A DNA stretch of 64,000 nucleotides from Fratercula arctica (taxonomy: Eukaryota > Chordata > Aves > Charadriiformes > Alcidae): NCBI GenBank assembly GCA_947846985.1, contig CANTUZ010000004.1, positions 49,329,672 to 49,393,671 of the forward strand, read 5' to 3'. The notes beneath the pieces are model-generated. The model searched no databases and had not been told where the DNA came from. It worked only from the letters and a program-made list of their open reading frames with translations. Made by a program: the position numbers and the translations under genes. Below are positions 1 through 12,580 of this stretch, one piece after another (the stretch's first letter is position 1; every line of letters begins with the position of its first letter).

Positions 1-184
1 AAGATTATGAAGAAAGATGTTTGAACTTTTCAGATGAATGCTTGGGATGCTACTGAACTATGATATTGGAGCAGACTTAAGATAAACTATTTCAAACTAA
101 GCATTTCCAGAAGGAACATGGTACGTGTGAAAATTCCGACCTATTGTTAGGATTTTCCTCAGCTAAGCTAGAAATTTAACCTAC

Positions 185-3100
185 CTTCCAGAGGATGACT
201 TCCTTTCTCTTGCAAATTCATTGATCAGGAGTTTCCTTCTATATCTGTAAGAGTTCAAATCAGTATTAATAATATGCATACACAAAGAGAACATGTAAGG
301 CTGCACTGTCACAGCTCACAGCTGATGTTACTTCTCAGCTAAGAAGCAGTCTTAAAGAAGTCAGTCCACACACTGTAAACACCTCGACACTATGGAATGG
401 ATGTTTCAGTTTTCCCCTGAAAAAAATAAAATCTGAGGGCTTTCTTTTCCTACGTCTTTCCCTAAAAATCTTTTTATAGCAATGATATGCAAAACCAGTA
501 AGTAGTGAGAGGACATTCACAGTAATTCAATCTAAGAGATTCAGGAAAGGATTCTGCCAAAAGGGAGATATTTAGTGATACACATCAATTCTACAGATAG
601 TATACTATGTCATTCCTGTAGGACTCAAGCCAAAGCTGACCTAAAAGCAGCAGACAAGCAGCTAAGGTTGGTCAGATTTTACTGCAATGGTAAAGTTAAA
701 AATAGAAGTCAGTACAGATTCTACAAGACAACTACCATTTCCCCACTTCATATTAAACACCCATGGGTACCTTGCAATTTCTTTGTTAACACTGGTCCTC
801 ATTTCATCTTCTTCCACTGCGGTTCCCCAATCTGAACACCGGGAAACAGGTCCTGGGCCTTCTGGTGTAGTAAAACTATTAAAAAAATCAAAAAAAGTCT
901 CTTCATTAAAAATTTTATTTTATTGTATTACCAGAAACCCCCAGCATCTTCCCCATTCACAGCTTGATAGCCATTTAATATATTCATTTACAGTACTCAC
1001 AATGGTTTGTGTTGTTCTAATAAAATGTCATCATTGTAAAATTAAGCATCAATTCAGAGTTCCAGCTTGAGGTTGTGTGGTTTGGGATTTGTTTTTGTTT
1101 TTTCTTGAAAACTTTATGTAGATATCTGTAGAAACATACCACTGCAGCATGTAACCTAGCCTACACTTTCAATAACTTTAAGCTGGTGTCCTTCAGAAAA
1201 CATTATGCGAAATACCAGCTTCACTGATTTACTCACTTATTTTCACTCCACTAAATGAGTTAAATATTTATTCTTTCAGGATTGCAGACTCATTAGCTAT
1301 ATGAGAGACAACAGTTAGAACACAGAACTAAATTGTACAGTTAATTAATTAAAATTACACAAAAGCACCAGGAGTTTCTCCATGTGAAAATATACCTAAG
1401 TAGGGAAGGCAAAGGCACAAAAAAACCAGTCAATTTTTAGCTAGTAGACTGAGATTTGCTATGAGTTTGCAAACTGGTATTTAACAGATTCAGACTATTG
1501 CAAAGGAATAAGCTTATATCACTTCCCAGCCAACAATAGTTGCCTACATCAAGATTATTGAATGTGTTTTCCAGTTCCAGTACTCCTGATAACTGATTTT
1601 CCTGAAGTACAAACTCAAAACCATCTCCTACAGACCAGAGCTTTTTCAGTGGATCTGGAAATGCTCTGGAGACTTACCAGGATTCCGCGCAAAGTCGTCC
1701 CTTGAAGTCAGGGAATTAGATCCATCTGTGCTAAAACCAGTTCCAACTCCCTCCCTGCTCCCAGCTCAGAAATTAGTTTGTGCTACTTAAAAGTTTTTGT
1801 TAAATTGAAACTAAAACTTCTTTTTAGGTGAAACCCAGTTACCAACTCAGAAAAATTAAAAATCCATAGCAAACAGTAGAAGTGCCTCTGCAAGTATCTT
1901 TTCATCCTCCAAGGATTTTTAGCATTTGCTTATATTGATTTTTAACTTTGCTGAAAATGCAGGCCACGTTCAACTATTGCTCTCCCATGGTAGAGAACAG
2001 CTCAATCCCAGAAGTACCTGGTTAGTCCCACCATCTGAACTTTCTCTTCAACACTGTGTCATACTTTTTTGTACTTATTTGATTCTGTATCTGTGCTGTG
2101 TATACATAGAATTAGGGATAACATGGGACAGTCTACAGCTTTTTCTCTTGATTAATTTGCTCTGTGACAGTACTGGTACCAGACATATGAAGCTCAGCTG
2201 TCTTTCTTCAGACACTCATTCCCACGTGCCATTTAGCAGGTGGTGAGAAGCTATGGTGCTGTGCTAGGACTGCACACGGCACTCAAAAGAGGTGCAGAAA
2301 AGCAAGGCTGTAGCTACCCCCTCCCCCCAACTGAATCTGTTGCATGACCCAGCCTCCATCCTGATCCTCTTCCCATTTTAAAGTTTTATTTTGACAATGT
2401 TGAGTTGGCATAAACAAAGAGTAGTTTTAGTGCAGGAAGAGAACAACTTCAGTCAGAGATGAATCCAAACTAAAGCAGAAAGAACACCTGTTCAATTCAA
2501 TACTGGAAAACACAAAAAAAGCACTGCTTATTTAGGTTGAAACAGATTAAGCGATTTGTAAAATTTCGTCTTGGTACTCCTATTCAAACATGCTTCCTGG
2601 AATTAATTTCTGGATATTGTAACTGACCAATGTCTTCCCCAATTATTATCAGCAAAGAAAAACAGGTAGTTACAGGGCACAACCCATCTCACTCTAGATA
2701 AGAAATCTACATTCAATCAACTGGGCTGCAGGGGACAACTCCCATCCACTGATAAAAGGGACTGTGGCATGAATAGCTCAGATGTAGACAGGGATATAAA
2801 ATACTTCGACTAAACTGAAGTTTACTTGTCCTGGGAAATGGTAAGGAAGGTAGCAAGCAGCAGTATGAACAGAGTGAGTGACCTCAGAAGTGGACTCCGC
2901 CACACACGTGCTGACATGTTCAGATACAACTTTTCAAGATGGTCTGTGCTGCCTTCAGAAATACGAAGACAGAAGACTTTTAAGACTTAAATTTTTAATT
3001 TGTCATCTCATTTAATTTTACCACAACAGTATGTACAGCCTGTTTCCACAAACAAACATAACTGGCCTGGTGCAGTTATTGCTTCATGATAAATGGCAGT

Positions 3101-4461
3101 AAGCATGAAGAAAGACAGAAGGTGATGAAAAACACAAAGACATAAGAATGAAAAATGGTTATTCTTAAGAAGTGGCTTCAAGATAAGAATACTGCACTAA
3201 GTTCTTTTCCCTCCTTTAAGATCAGCTATTTATGATCAACAAGTGATTTATAAAATAGGCAGAGCTTGAAAAAACAAGTACAATAGTCAATTCAACAGCT
3301 CCTGGTGAACAAAAGAGCAGAGTTATCTCTATTGCAAGCACTGCGTACCTGTCCAGCCTGTTGTCAGAAGGTCTGTACTTGTTTTCATCAAAAACGGATG
3401 AATCGGATTCATTCTGCTTTCTCCGCTTTCCATCTGCACCACGTTTCCTTCCTTGGGACCAGCGAGGTGGAGGCTGTGGGCTGGCAGCAGACAAGCCAAG
3501 ACAACATGAACGTGTTAGTTGGCTTTATTTTATTAACGTCTTTGAATCATAGTATGGTTCGAGCTGGAAGGGACCTTAAAGATCATCTAGTTCCAACCCC
3601 CCTGCCATGGGCAGGGACACCTCCCACTAGACCAGGCTGCTCAAAGCCCCATCCAGCCTGGCCTTGAACACTTCCAGGGATGGCGCAGCCACAGCTTCCC
3701 TGGGCAACCTGTGCCAGTGTCTCACCACCCTCACAGTAAAGAATTTCTTCCTAATATCTAATGTAAATTACCCCTCTTTCAGTTTAAAATCATTACCCCT
3801 CGTTCTATCACCACACTCCCCGATAAAGAGTCCCTCCCCATCCCTCCTATACACCTGCTTTAGCTACTGGAAGGCTGCAATAAGGTCTCCCTGAAGCCTT
3901 CTCTTCTCCTGGCTGAACAGCCAACACCACCCCATGGAGACACCACAGTTTATTTACTCGCTTTACTTCAACAAGTCAAGTTTAGCGACCACAACTCGAC
4001 GTGGCCCTTAAGCGTCCCTCAGAAGGGGGCTCCCCCCCGGAGGGAAACTCTGCGATCAACCACCCCACCCCTCCCCCCACCGCCCAACCCCGCAGGCAAC
4101 AGCGGCAACAGGAGACCTGGCCATTTACACCTCTTCCCCTCCGGCGGGACCTTCAGCCCCGCTTCCCCCCAGGCGGCCGGTGGGAACCCGCCGGGGGACC
4201 CGCACCTCAGCTGGGGGAACATGGCGGACCCCGCCCGGCGGCCGTTGGGGCGGGGAGGCCACGCGCAGGTGCGGGCGGGCCACGGCTCGCCCCTGCTCTG
4301 CCTGAGGGACTGGGAGGGCGGGCGGCTCGCCGCCGTCCGTCGCTCCGCCACTGGAGAGCGGGGAGAAGGGAAGCGATGAGCGCCGGCACCGCTCACCTCA
4401 TGCCGGGGCATCCCTACCTGCTCTTGGTGCCGCCGTGCGGGCTCCTCTGGCGGAAGGACAT
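185..4461 (-). CDS. SLBP: Histone RNA stem-loop-binding protein, exons 1-4 (5' part, gene runs off left edge)
   Basis: SLBP binds the 3' stem-loop of replication-dependent histone mRNAs and directs their processing, export and translation. Four minus-strand coding exons with GT-AG ends are visible: exon 1 4418-4461 (starts [11 protein letters not shown]), exon 2 3349-3480 ([18 protein letters not shown]), exon 3 771-875 (FTTPEGPGP...CSDW...EEDEMRT..NKE), exon 4 185-244 ([18 protein letters not shown]). These align in order with the human N-terminus ([53 protein letters not shown]). Exons 2-4 are all phase 2-2. The TTP phosphosites and the RRKL cyclin-docking motif of the S-phase degron are present. 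The RNA-binding domain exons are not seen and should lie left of position 1. Start codon chosen because it sits in a CpG island with the exon-1 homology. Confidence is high from residue-level matches. Confidence 0.93.
3545..3926 (-). repeat. CR1 LINE fragment in SLBP intron 1
   Basis: Antisense CR1 3' region: reads 'ctggaagggaccttaaagat...' at the left, then the 'aatttcttcctaatat' and 'tctcctggctgaac' blocks of the CR1 reverse-transcriptase C-terminus. CR1 sense strand is minus. It lies between SLBP exons 1 and 2. 5'-truncated, as usual for CR1. Confidence 0.9.
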
Positions 4462-4990
4462 GGCGGAGGGTGACCTCGGGAGGGCTGGAGGAAGAGCCGG
4501 GCGGCGCGGGGACCGGAGCGGGAGTGAGCGGCGGGCGGTGAGGGAGAGCAGCAGCAGCAACCTGCCTTCCCGCTCAGCCCCTTCGCATCTCCCGCCGGCG
4601 CTGACTGACACCGCCCGCCCCGCCTCCCCGCGGGCCCCTCTATGGGCACAGGTACGCGGGGGGGGGGGTGGGGCGGGGAGAGAAGAGGGAAAACGCAGCT
4701 GCGAACCCGCGTCCTCTCCCCGCCCGCCCGGCCGAGCCCAGCCCACTGGTGGGCGAGAAGCAAACACGCTCCCCGCCGCGGTGCCCCCGGCCCCGAGAAA
4801 ATTTATCTCCCCCCCTCCTTCCCCCCCCCCCCCGGGCCAGTGTAATGGTTTAGCCCGGTCGCGCCGGCCCCGCCCCGGGGCGTGTTGGCGGGAGAATCGA
4901 GCGCGGCGACGCGCTGTTTTGGCGCGCGCTGGCGGTGGGGCGGGGCCGGGGCCCACAGCACGGCGAACCCGTGTCAGACAAAAAAATAGT
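4000..4990. promoter_or_regulatory. CpG island / SLBP promoter
   Basis: GC-rich, CpG-dense block surrounding SLBP exon 1 (ATG at 4459-4461). Two E2F-like motifs lie upstream on the promoter side: TTGGCGGGA at 4885-4893 and TTTTGGCGCGC at 4917-4927. E2F control would fit S-phase expression of SLBP. Several long open frames here on both strands (e.g. 4001-5020) come from absence of AT-rich stop codons and are not genes. Confidence 0.75.
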
Positions 4991-5011
4991 CGGAACAAAA
5001 GGATAATTATA

Positions 5012-5585
5012 GGGTCATAGAATTGCCTTGGTTGGAAGGGACCTTTCAGATCACTGAGTCCAGTCATTTACCTAACACTGCCAAAGCCACCACTAACCAC
5101 GTCCCTCAGCACCACGTCCACCCGGCTTTTAAATACCTCCAGGGATGGTGATTCAGTCACTTGGCTGGGCAGCCTGTTCCAATGCTTGACAACACTTTCG
5201 GTGAAGAAACAGTTCCTAATATCCAGTCTAAACCTCCCCTTGTGCAACTTGAGGCCATTTCCTCTTGCCCTGTCGCTTGTTCATTGGGAGAAGAGACCAA
5301 CCCCCGCCCCGCTACAACCTCCTTTCAGGTAGTTGTAGAGAGCGATAAGGTCTCCCCTCAGCCTCCTTTTCTCCAGGCTGAACAACCCCAGTTCCCTCAG
5401 CCGCTCCTCATAAGACTTCCTCTCCAGACCCTGCACCAGCTTCGTTGCCCTTCTCTGGGCCCGCTCCAGCACCTCAACGTCATTTTTGTGGTGAGGGTCC
5501 CAAAACTGGACATAGCACTCAAGGTGGGGCCTCACCAGTGCCCAGTACAGGGGGGCAATCACTTCCCTGTCCTGTTGGCCACTGA
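5012..5585 (-). repeat. CR1 LINE fragment, upstream of SLBP
   Basis: The minus strand encodes an uninterrupted piece of the CR1 reverse-transcriptase C-terminus ([12 protein letters not shown]..., [31 protein letters not shown]) followed by the CR1 3' end, whose 'tcatagaattgccttgg' terminus is at about 5015. The reading frame is still open over about 93 codons (5281-5562), so this copy is fairly young. It sits about 90 bp from the E2F-like motifs of the SLBP promoter. Confidence 0.92.
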
Positions 5586-5949
5586 TTGCTGAGATTTAAA
5601 GATGAAGGTTTGCAGTAATCAGCACGGCTCTTCAACCCATGAGGAGCATGTGGTACTTCAACGGCCAGTTCAAGCCCTATAGCAGACTGTTATGACACAA
5701 ATTTGTATTCTATGAAGTGACATGGCATTAAATAACATTTCATATCACTATTGAATAAGGTCGGGTAATGCCGTGAAGCTGCTATGCTTTACTAAGTGGA
5801 GTTTTCAGGTGTTTTTAATTGCAAATGGATGGCATGAGGTCCTACCGATCAGTGAGGTCTGGTACGTGCTGCCATCTTAGAACAGTAATTTAGAAACAAC
5901 CTGAAGGACTCCTACAGCAGAACACAAGCACAGCTTTAAATAAAAATAC

Positions 5950-6103
5950 CTTTGTGGCCTTCGTGGACTGACGGCTGGTGGAACACTTCACAGCAAGACG
6001 CACACAAACCGGGCAGCACTGGCTGCTTCTGGCCTTGGCGTTGCTTCTTGGGACACGGGACGTAGCTACCATGGTCACAACGGCACCGCTGGTACAGTTA
6101 CCT
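5950..6103 (-). other. Candidate unrecognised exon, GC-rich
   Basis: Minus-strand segment bounded by an AG acceptor (at 6104-6105) and a GT donor (at 5948-5949), open for 51 codons in the frame that starts phase 2 and ends phase 0. An internal ATG has a strong Kozak context (gaccATGG). The product would contain a small Cys-rich stretch (CCPVCVRLAVKC). Composition is more CpG-rich than the surroundings. I do not recognise the protein, and neighbouring exons were not found. It could also be a retrocopied fragment or chance. Confidence 0.25.
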
Positions 6104-6340
6104 CTAGGTAAAGAGATTTTATCTCTGGCAAGCAAGGAAGCATTCATATTTAAAAAAGGTGTTAGATTATTTTTGGAATGTAATATGACCTTCAGATTCC
6201 TGCAGGTCTGGTATTCAACATTGGTAGCAATGAGAATGGGATGTTTCTTCCCTTGTAGAACCAGATTAGGGTTTTCTTCCTTTCTCAGATAAGCAAACAT
6301 GTCAGCTGTTGTCGGAATAAGGTTAAAACAATCAGCAAAG

Positions 6341-6428
6341 AATCACAGAATTGCCTAGGTTGGAAGGGACTTTTCAGATCATTTAGTGCAACCATCAACC
6401 TATCACTGACAAAAACCACCACTAAGCC
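6341..6428 (-). repeat. Short CR1 3'-end fragment
   Basis: Reads 'aatcacagaattgcctaggt' then 'tggaagggacttttcagatc', the antisense of the CR1 3' terminus. Only about 90 bp are kept. Confidence 0.85.
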
Positions 6429-6913
6429 ATAAGAGATACAATATTCTTAATTTCATAAAATTTATTGAAACTAGTAAGATATAAAGCACAGGAAGTAACA
6501 TTATTCTCAAAGGAGAACTTCTGTCCTCGAATTCAGTTGCTAAGGTATGCAGAGTGTTTAATTATGTATTGCATTTCTGCTTGTTCAGATGCGGTCTGCA
6601 TATTCTCGTTCAGCTCTACAGGAAATAGTCTGTTTTCAGTATCCTACAACAATCCCTATCACGATGCCTCAACTGAAACCTTAAAAATTACAAGAAAGTG
6701 CTTCCTTCTGCTTCAGTTCCCAGGAGCAACACATGAGAGGAGAAAGCCCACAGTCGGGATATCCATCCTTTTTTTTTTCTCTCTAACAAGAGCCCCAGCT
6801 AATTTCATTAAATCCATTTATTCTCAACACACTTAGGTAATATTCATCCTGTACTTTCTGGTCATACATTTTCTGCTGTCAAGAGGTAAGTTCTCAAGAA
6901 TTTCAGGCTTTGT

Positions 6914-6948
6914 AAGAGCTATGGTGACCTAAGGCCACCATAGCTCTT
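6914..6948. repeat. Perfect 13-bp inverted repeat (hairpin)
   Basis: Arms AAGAGCTATGGTG (6914-6926) and CACCATAGCTCTT (6936-6948) are exact reverse complements around a 9-nt loop, and the loop itself contains CCT/AGG complementarity. Transcribed on either strand it would form a strong stem. Function unknown. Confidence 0.8.
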
Positions 6949-9900
6949 GCTTGCCACAGAAACTGGCACAATTTTGCATTAATTCTAATAACGCAGTTTC
7001 TTCTAACCATGTCTCACCTGTGTGTCGTAAAGTGAATCATCTGCTGCACCGGCTCAGCTGGTCTCTGCATTACTGGCATTTGGTTCCTGCCTGCAGCATG
7101 CAGTTAACTCCTTTTCCCTATCCAAATCTTCACCGCCTCTTTTTAAAAAAAAAAAAAAAAAAAAATTACCACTGTACAAGTTGCGATAACAAAAGTTCAA
7201 AAAACCAGCAGAATTATAGTCATGGTACCAGGATACAGAAAATAGGATTTTTAACTTAGTTTTAGCAAGCTTTCTTCTGGATCGTATGTAGTTTGCATGT
7301 CAGTCTACATTTTTGCTAGAGCAGCCTCATCTTTCTCTCACAGGTAGCAGAAAGCCAGCAACCCTTGGCTCCAGTTACTTGGCAGAAACGCAGTTACACA
7401 TTCATACTGAATCTAGATCATACAAGATAAACGCACGGAGTCAGTGTAAATAAGTTACCGAGCTCTGAATACAATACAAAAATTGTGCAGGTTTTACCAG
7501 TAAAGCTTTCAAGCGCAGATGTGGCCTTCATCCAAAATACTTCTGATGACATTTAGGGATATGAGACTATCTGAAAAGCTGCAATTACTTTTAACTTGCA
7601 ACCACTGCTGTTCTCAAGCATCTCTGCTCTTTGGCTCATTCGAAGACCAGACACCTCAAGAGCAGCAAGGGAAAATTCAACTGTTGGCTGAGCAGGTGCA
7701 AAGCAGCCCTGGAGTGGATTTCTGACAGATTAAAGAGCACAAACATGTCTTCCAACGAACCTGGGGGAAGTAAGCCTAATATTCACTACTGTGACAGGCT
7801 GTATTTGTGTAACACTTGCAAGATTAGAAATGAAACGTGTTTGATGGATGGCAGAAGTTGCAAACAAAAGCTGTTTTGTTTTTTAATTTTTTTTTTTTTT
7901 TTTAATATTTCAAACACCTTAACACAAAAACAACTAACAAAACCCAGCAATGTTTTTGGAGAGACTTCTCTGAGCACATATTGACAGGTGGTGTTTTGTT
8001 TTGAATTTTTTTTTTATGAAGATACACTTCAACCTTGCTATGCATGAAGCGTGTTGAGAAGGAGAATTTGCATCTCTACTGCAGAAATGAAGCATGGTTT
8101 ACATTTATTTATTTTATTTACAGAAATGAAAGTGAAAGATGTCTGCTATTCTGACTTGCATTTCAGGCCATCATTTACATAGAATTGGAGCTCTTATTGT
8201 CCTTAAGTTGAGTAGAAAGGACATAGCCAGCAGGCACAGTGGGTGCCAGTACACACCTTCATGTGCTAGGAAGAAGGAATTGTCCAAACAGCACAACTGC
8301 AGCTGAAGCAAGTATGTTGCTCTGGATCCATATTATTTAAAGTAATTAAGACAGTCATCTGAGGAACAGCACCTGCAATATGCATCTTAGTCTTTCTGCC
8401 TCTTCTTCACCACATGTTCCTATTAATTACAGGTCTCCAAACTCAAATCTTGAGTACTTCTAGGAACAGATAATTTCTTCCCATTTCCTGATTAATCTTT
8501 TCTGGAGAGTTGAACAGAACGGTCTAGAGGAACACCCCAGCTGAAGTCTGATCAATCTGATCAATAACCAGGCAGCCCTTCTTACCCGTTTTTCAGTTCG
8601 CAGATATAAAAAGGGGCTTTCTTCAAGGCTGTGCAAAATCATACAGCACAGTATCTACAGCTGCTTTTAACTCTGGGCATAAGAGCAAGGGTAAGAAGGT
8701 AGAGGCCAGATAAGGGTCCCAGATCAGCACAGTAACAACTGCAGAATTTGCTTCTACCAGAGATCACTTGAAGGCCAAGAGGAAGCACCTGCTCAGGATT
8801 GCTCAGATGTGTTGAAGATCCTCTTCACAGTGAGCTCACAAAGCTCATTGCATTGCTCATTGTTAAAAGTGGGAGAAATTCATGCCGTTTTTTCCAAAAA
8901 GGCACAAACACTGTTGAACCCCTTGGCTGATTATTTTTTTTTTTTTTTTCTGCAAAGCTGTGCCAGGCAATGGATGGATGAAAACACACAGACTAACTAA
9001 CACTAACTTCTCAGCAAAACGAACAGCTTCAGAAGCGGAAAGAAAACTGCTCCCTGCCAGCCTGCCTTGGGAACAGCGCCAGACCAAGAGTCTTCAGACA
9101 TAATTTGCAATGGCTTTTAGAAATTAAACAGTTTGAAATCGCAGCAGCTAGCTTACTATTATTTTTTTTTTTTTGCTCGACTTTTCAATGGTTGTACATT
9201 TCCCATTTTTGAATGCACCAAATTAAAATGTTTCACTTCTACAAATTGCATCTGCATTCTCATTATACATGTATATCTCAAAGACATCCTGCTAAGTATG
9301 TATTTGGAAATGGTGTTTTAGCTGTTTAATAGTGCTTTTTGGGTGGAATGTCTACATACCTAGCACTCCTGGCTGAAATCAGTAGTATTTTGAGAAGAGG
9401 TAAGGAGAACTGTGTTCACTTTCCATCAACTCATTGGTTTTTCCTCAAAGGTTGTACATAGGTCTTGTACTTTTCTCCGCAGAGGACTCTGTTGTAGGAT
9501 GTCTCCAAAGTGCCTGCCTTTGGGTGATAACGGTTGGTCCAGCTCTGCACTCAGTGAACCACTAAGATCTTAAAGTAGTAGTGTAAATGGATTTAGCTTG
9601 GAAGTTCCTTTCCTTTTGCCTGGCCTTACTGTAAAAATACAAACTCACACATCTTGTGTGGCATCAGCATACATATTTGTGCTCCTGCAGGAAGTTTTGC
9701 TATGCTACTTCTCCTTTCCCACATACCTCTGTGGGAAACAGAACTGCGTTCCTGAGCCAAGGATAAGCTTCAAGTACAGCATAGGTTCAAAACACGTACA
9801 AACAAACTCCGCTTCCTCCAGCCTTAGCTCTGAGATAAGATGACTTGAACGGCATGTTTACCTGAACTCACCCAAGCTAGCCAGACAGACAGCTTCAGCC

Positions 9901-11250
9901 TGGCAGACACACAGTATTTTTAGCAAAACACTACGTACAAGTTAAATTCAGTTTATCAAGCAGAACTATCTGCTGTTAACACAGCTTAGGGATTACAGCT
10001 GCCTTGCATCTTTCTGTCCTTGCCAGTAAAGAAAATCCTTCAGAAAAGCACTTTCACACTACAGTGGGAATTTTAAGGGGAGAAGGAGATACCCTCATTA
10101 CTGTGACCTCTAAGGAGCAGTTTTAAAAGCAAAAGTACACATAAACAATGGCATTTGAGAACTGCTAGTGAAGGACTGTTTCTACAAGCACAGATAATGT
10201 ATCATCTGTGAGGAGATTCTGCCAGTGGAAGCACGCCAAGAGAAGATACATGACACTTCTTGGAAGAAAATTAAACCTGGCTGGTGAAGTTCAGGTTTTA
10301 TTTTGGCTTAATTATGAACTGAGCACAAATTTATGCAAACTAGATTTAATTAAAATAGGTAAAATTAATGGAGGACTATTAAATACAAATTGGGGGTGGA
10401 GTGCCAGACTTTGCTTACCTCAGTTGTAAACTCATATGTCAAATAGACTTGGAGAGATAAACAAGTGAATGGATGGATTGCATTCCAATTTTAACGGCTC
10501 TGTCTGGACTGATGAGGGCACTGTTGGTAATTAGGAGACATTACAATGGTTCTCTATCTGGTGGCAGCACTGCATGAAATGACTTTACCAGACCTCAAAC
10601 CTCACCTGCTAAGCATCATTCCTTTCCTTGTGCTAACATAGCTTGGTCCAAGCATACAGAACCTCGTTTAGAGACTAAATCTGCCCAAAATTTAATCGCC
10701 ACAGGCAGATTGGTTATTCTACTTCAAGTCTAGGTATCTTCAACCGAGAAATACAAGATCTTTTAAAGACTGCTGAATTACAAATCCTATGGGTTTGTGT
10801 CCATAAATCCACTGCAGGCCCCATCCATCATAAGCAAAAGCTTAAGGGCTCTGACAGCTAAGTTTAAGTATTGAATGATAGCCTATTACTCTCACCTAGC
10901 ATCTCCATCCTCTCCAGGAGGACACCTTTCTCCTAGCAGAATGGGTGCTGGGACTTCAGCTGCTCCCTTTCACTAGGTTTCAATGCACTAAATACAAGTT
11001 CTTGACAAGATGTCAGAATAGAAACTGAGGGGTTGGACACAACCCAAGTTGTAAACTCCCTTCAAGAGTTTGATTTCATCTCCAAAGAGTACTCCTTCCC
11101 CTTTTTAGCAAGGGCTAAAAAGACCCCAAAATAAACAAAACACTCTAAAAGAAAAAAAATGGGACTACTGAACCCGGATATTCCTTATATAATGAAACTC
11201 TGAAAACACAACAGCAAAAGCAGACTAATGGGGATTTTTAAAGTTAAAGA

Positions 11251-12580
11251 CTTTAATTCTTCCACATAAAGACAAAATGCCAAAAATGTAACACATTCCC
11301 TTATTTACAATCATCATAAATCACATGAAAGCATGCACACTGGAACAACAAGGTTCTAAATATTACTTCTTAAAAAAGTGCTGTACAGATGTGTTCCTTG
11401 TATACACACACTCCATGCCCTGTGGTGTTTGACTGAGCCACCCTTGTGCTGCAACACTACTGCCTGAGCATGCCTGGAAATAATGTTTTGGAAGAGACTG
11501 GGAGTAGTTTCTGGAAACACAGCTTACTTCCACATCATCAGCACAATGGGCTTTGGGCTACACTGCCAGCCCCACAACAAGGCTGCTGTGTGTCATTCCT
11601 AGCACTGCCACAGTTCTGCAGTGGCCTTGCAAAAATCCAAACCAAACTCCTGCAAAGAGACAGTTCCCAGCTCCAAGAGACATTTGTATCCCAGTACATG
11701 CTACATAAAATGCCACAAGGACTGTACAAAATTCTTGTAACTGGCACATGAATCTGGTCTAAAGTCCACTGTAGCCACAGCTCTCACTTTGACCTTCTGA
11801 GCACAGTGCTAAAAGAGTTAAAAAAGGAGAGCCTATCTCAACACCATCACAACCCTTAGCCTGGACACTCTATGCCCAAGAGCAGCTCCAAACCTGTAAA
11901 TACTGCTGTTCACCTTGTATTCCTGTAGGAACAGCAGGCACTGAACTCGTCCTCTCCTAAGCAGCAGATTGGTTCTTCGGGTCAGGCTGCAACACGCATA
12001 AAAGCAAAATCCAGGTATTTAGGCTGTGTTGCTGTTCAGTCACTCATCCCTGTAGAGAGTGATCCAATTTTGATAAACCATCTACCTTTCCTTTCTCTTC
12101 TCTCACTAGGCTTCGGCAAATGCTAGTTTAATGTATCTTATCTCAGAGAATGGTAAATATACCAAATGGATGATCCAAAAGCTAAGAACAGTTTGTCTTT
12201 AATAACTGGAGAAAGGTTGAAATTATCTACATTCTTTTGCAGCAGTTCTTCAGGTTGGACATACAATTCTGGTCCAGTAGAGGAAACAGGGTTTAACTCC
12301 TTGATTTAAGGGGTGGCATTCTTCAGTTTGACCGAATATTGGACCAATTCACCAGTGTAACATTAGCACACTCTACGTAGCACGATCTCCAACAGCAGGA
12401 TCCATCAACTGAAGTAGCCTTTACAATATAATGCACATGTCATCTGTCAACGTGGGTAAAGCAGAAATATTCTCACAAAAGCTTTAAGGAACATCCATCA
12501 TCATAGTAGTACAGGCTTAATGAAATCTGAAGTTTTACGCTTGACGCAGAGCTTGCAGAAAACAATCTATCCTTAAAGAT
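11251..12580 (-). other. Possible terminal exon and 3' UTR of the SLBP-like array
   Basis: A minus-strand acceptor (tttctccag) precedes position 12580. The phase-2 frame that suits all array exons reads 15 codons (SLRIDCFLQALRQA, stop at 12535-12537), loosely like the SLBP C-terminus (human ...DLEACLTEPLRDF...). Downstream sequence is gene-free down to an ATTAAA on the minus strand (11251-11256), which could be the polyadenylation signal. The similarity is short, so this is tentative. Confidence 0.3.

Larger units (their letters stand above)
5586..11240. other. Gene-poor interval between SLBP and the SLBP-like locus
   Basis: No recognised gene. Contains a short CR1 end (6341-6428), one GC-rich exon-like segment (5950-6103), a strong inverted repeat (6914-6948), and A/T homopolymers (e.g. 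about 7145-7165, 7893-7904, 8936-8949). The remaining short open frames show no coding character that I can recognise. Confidence 0.6.

Noticed and set aside
1686..1737. Minus-strand 52-nt exon-like segment between SLBP exons 2 and 3
   Set aside because: Good splice ends, but its open frame needs phase 1; in phase 2, as required here, it hits an immediate stop. Exons 2 and 3 join in frame without it.
4221..4268. Plus-strand ATG exon ([16 protein letters not shown] then GTGCGG) antisense in SLBP intron 1
   Set aside because: Chance ATGGCGG in a CpG island; no continuation and no recognised protein.
4001..5067. Long open frames on both strands in the SLBP CpG island (339 and 217 codons)
   Set aside because: Low-complexity Pro/Arg/Gly translations overlapping on both strands; explained by high GC and lack of stop codons. 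Only the short exon 4418-4461 has homology.
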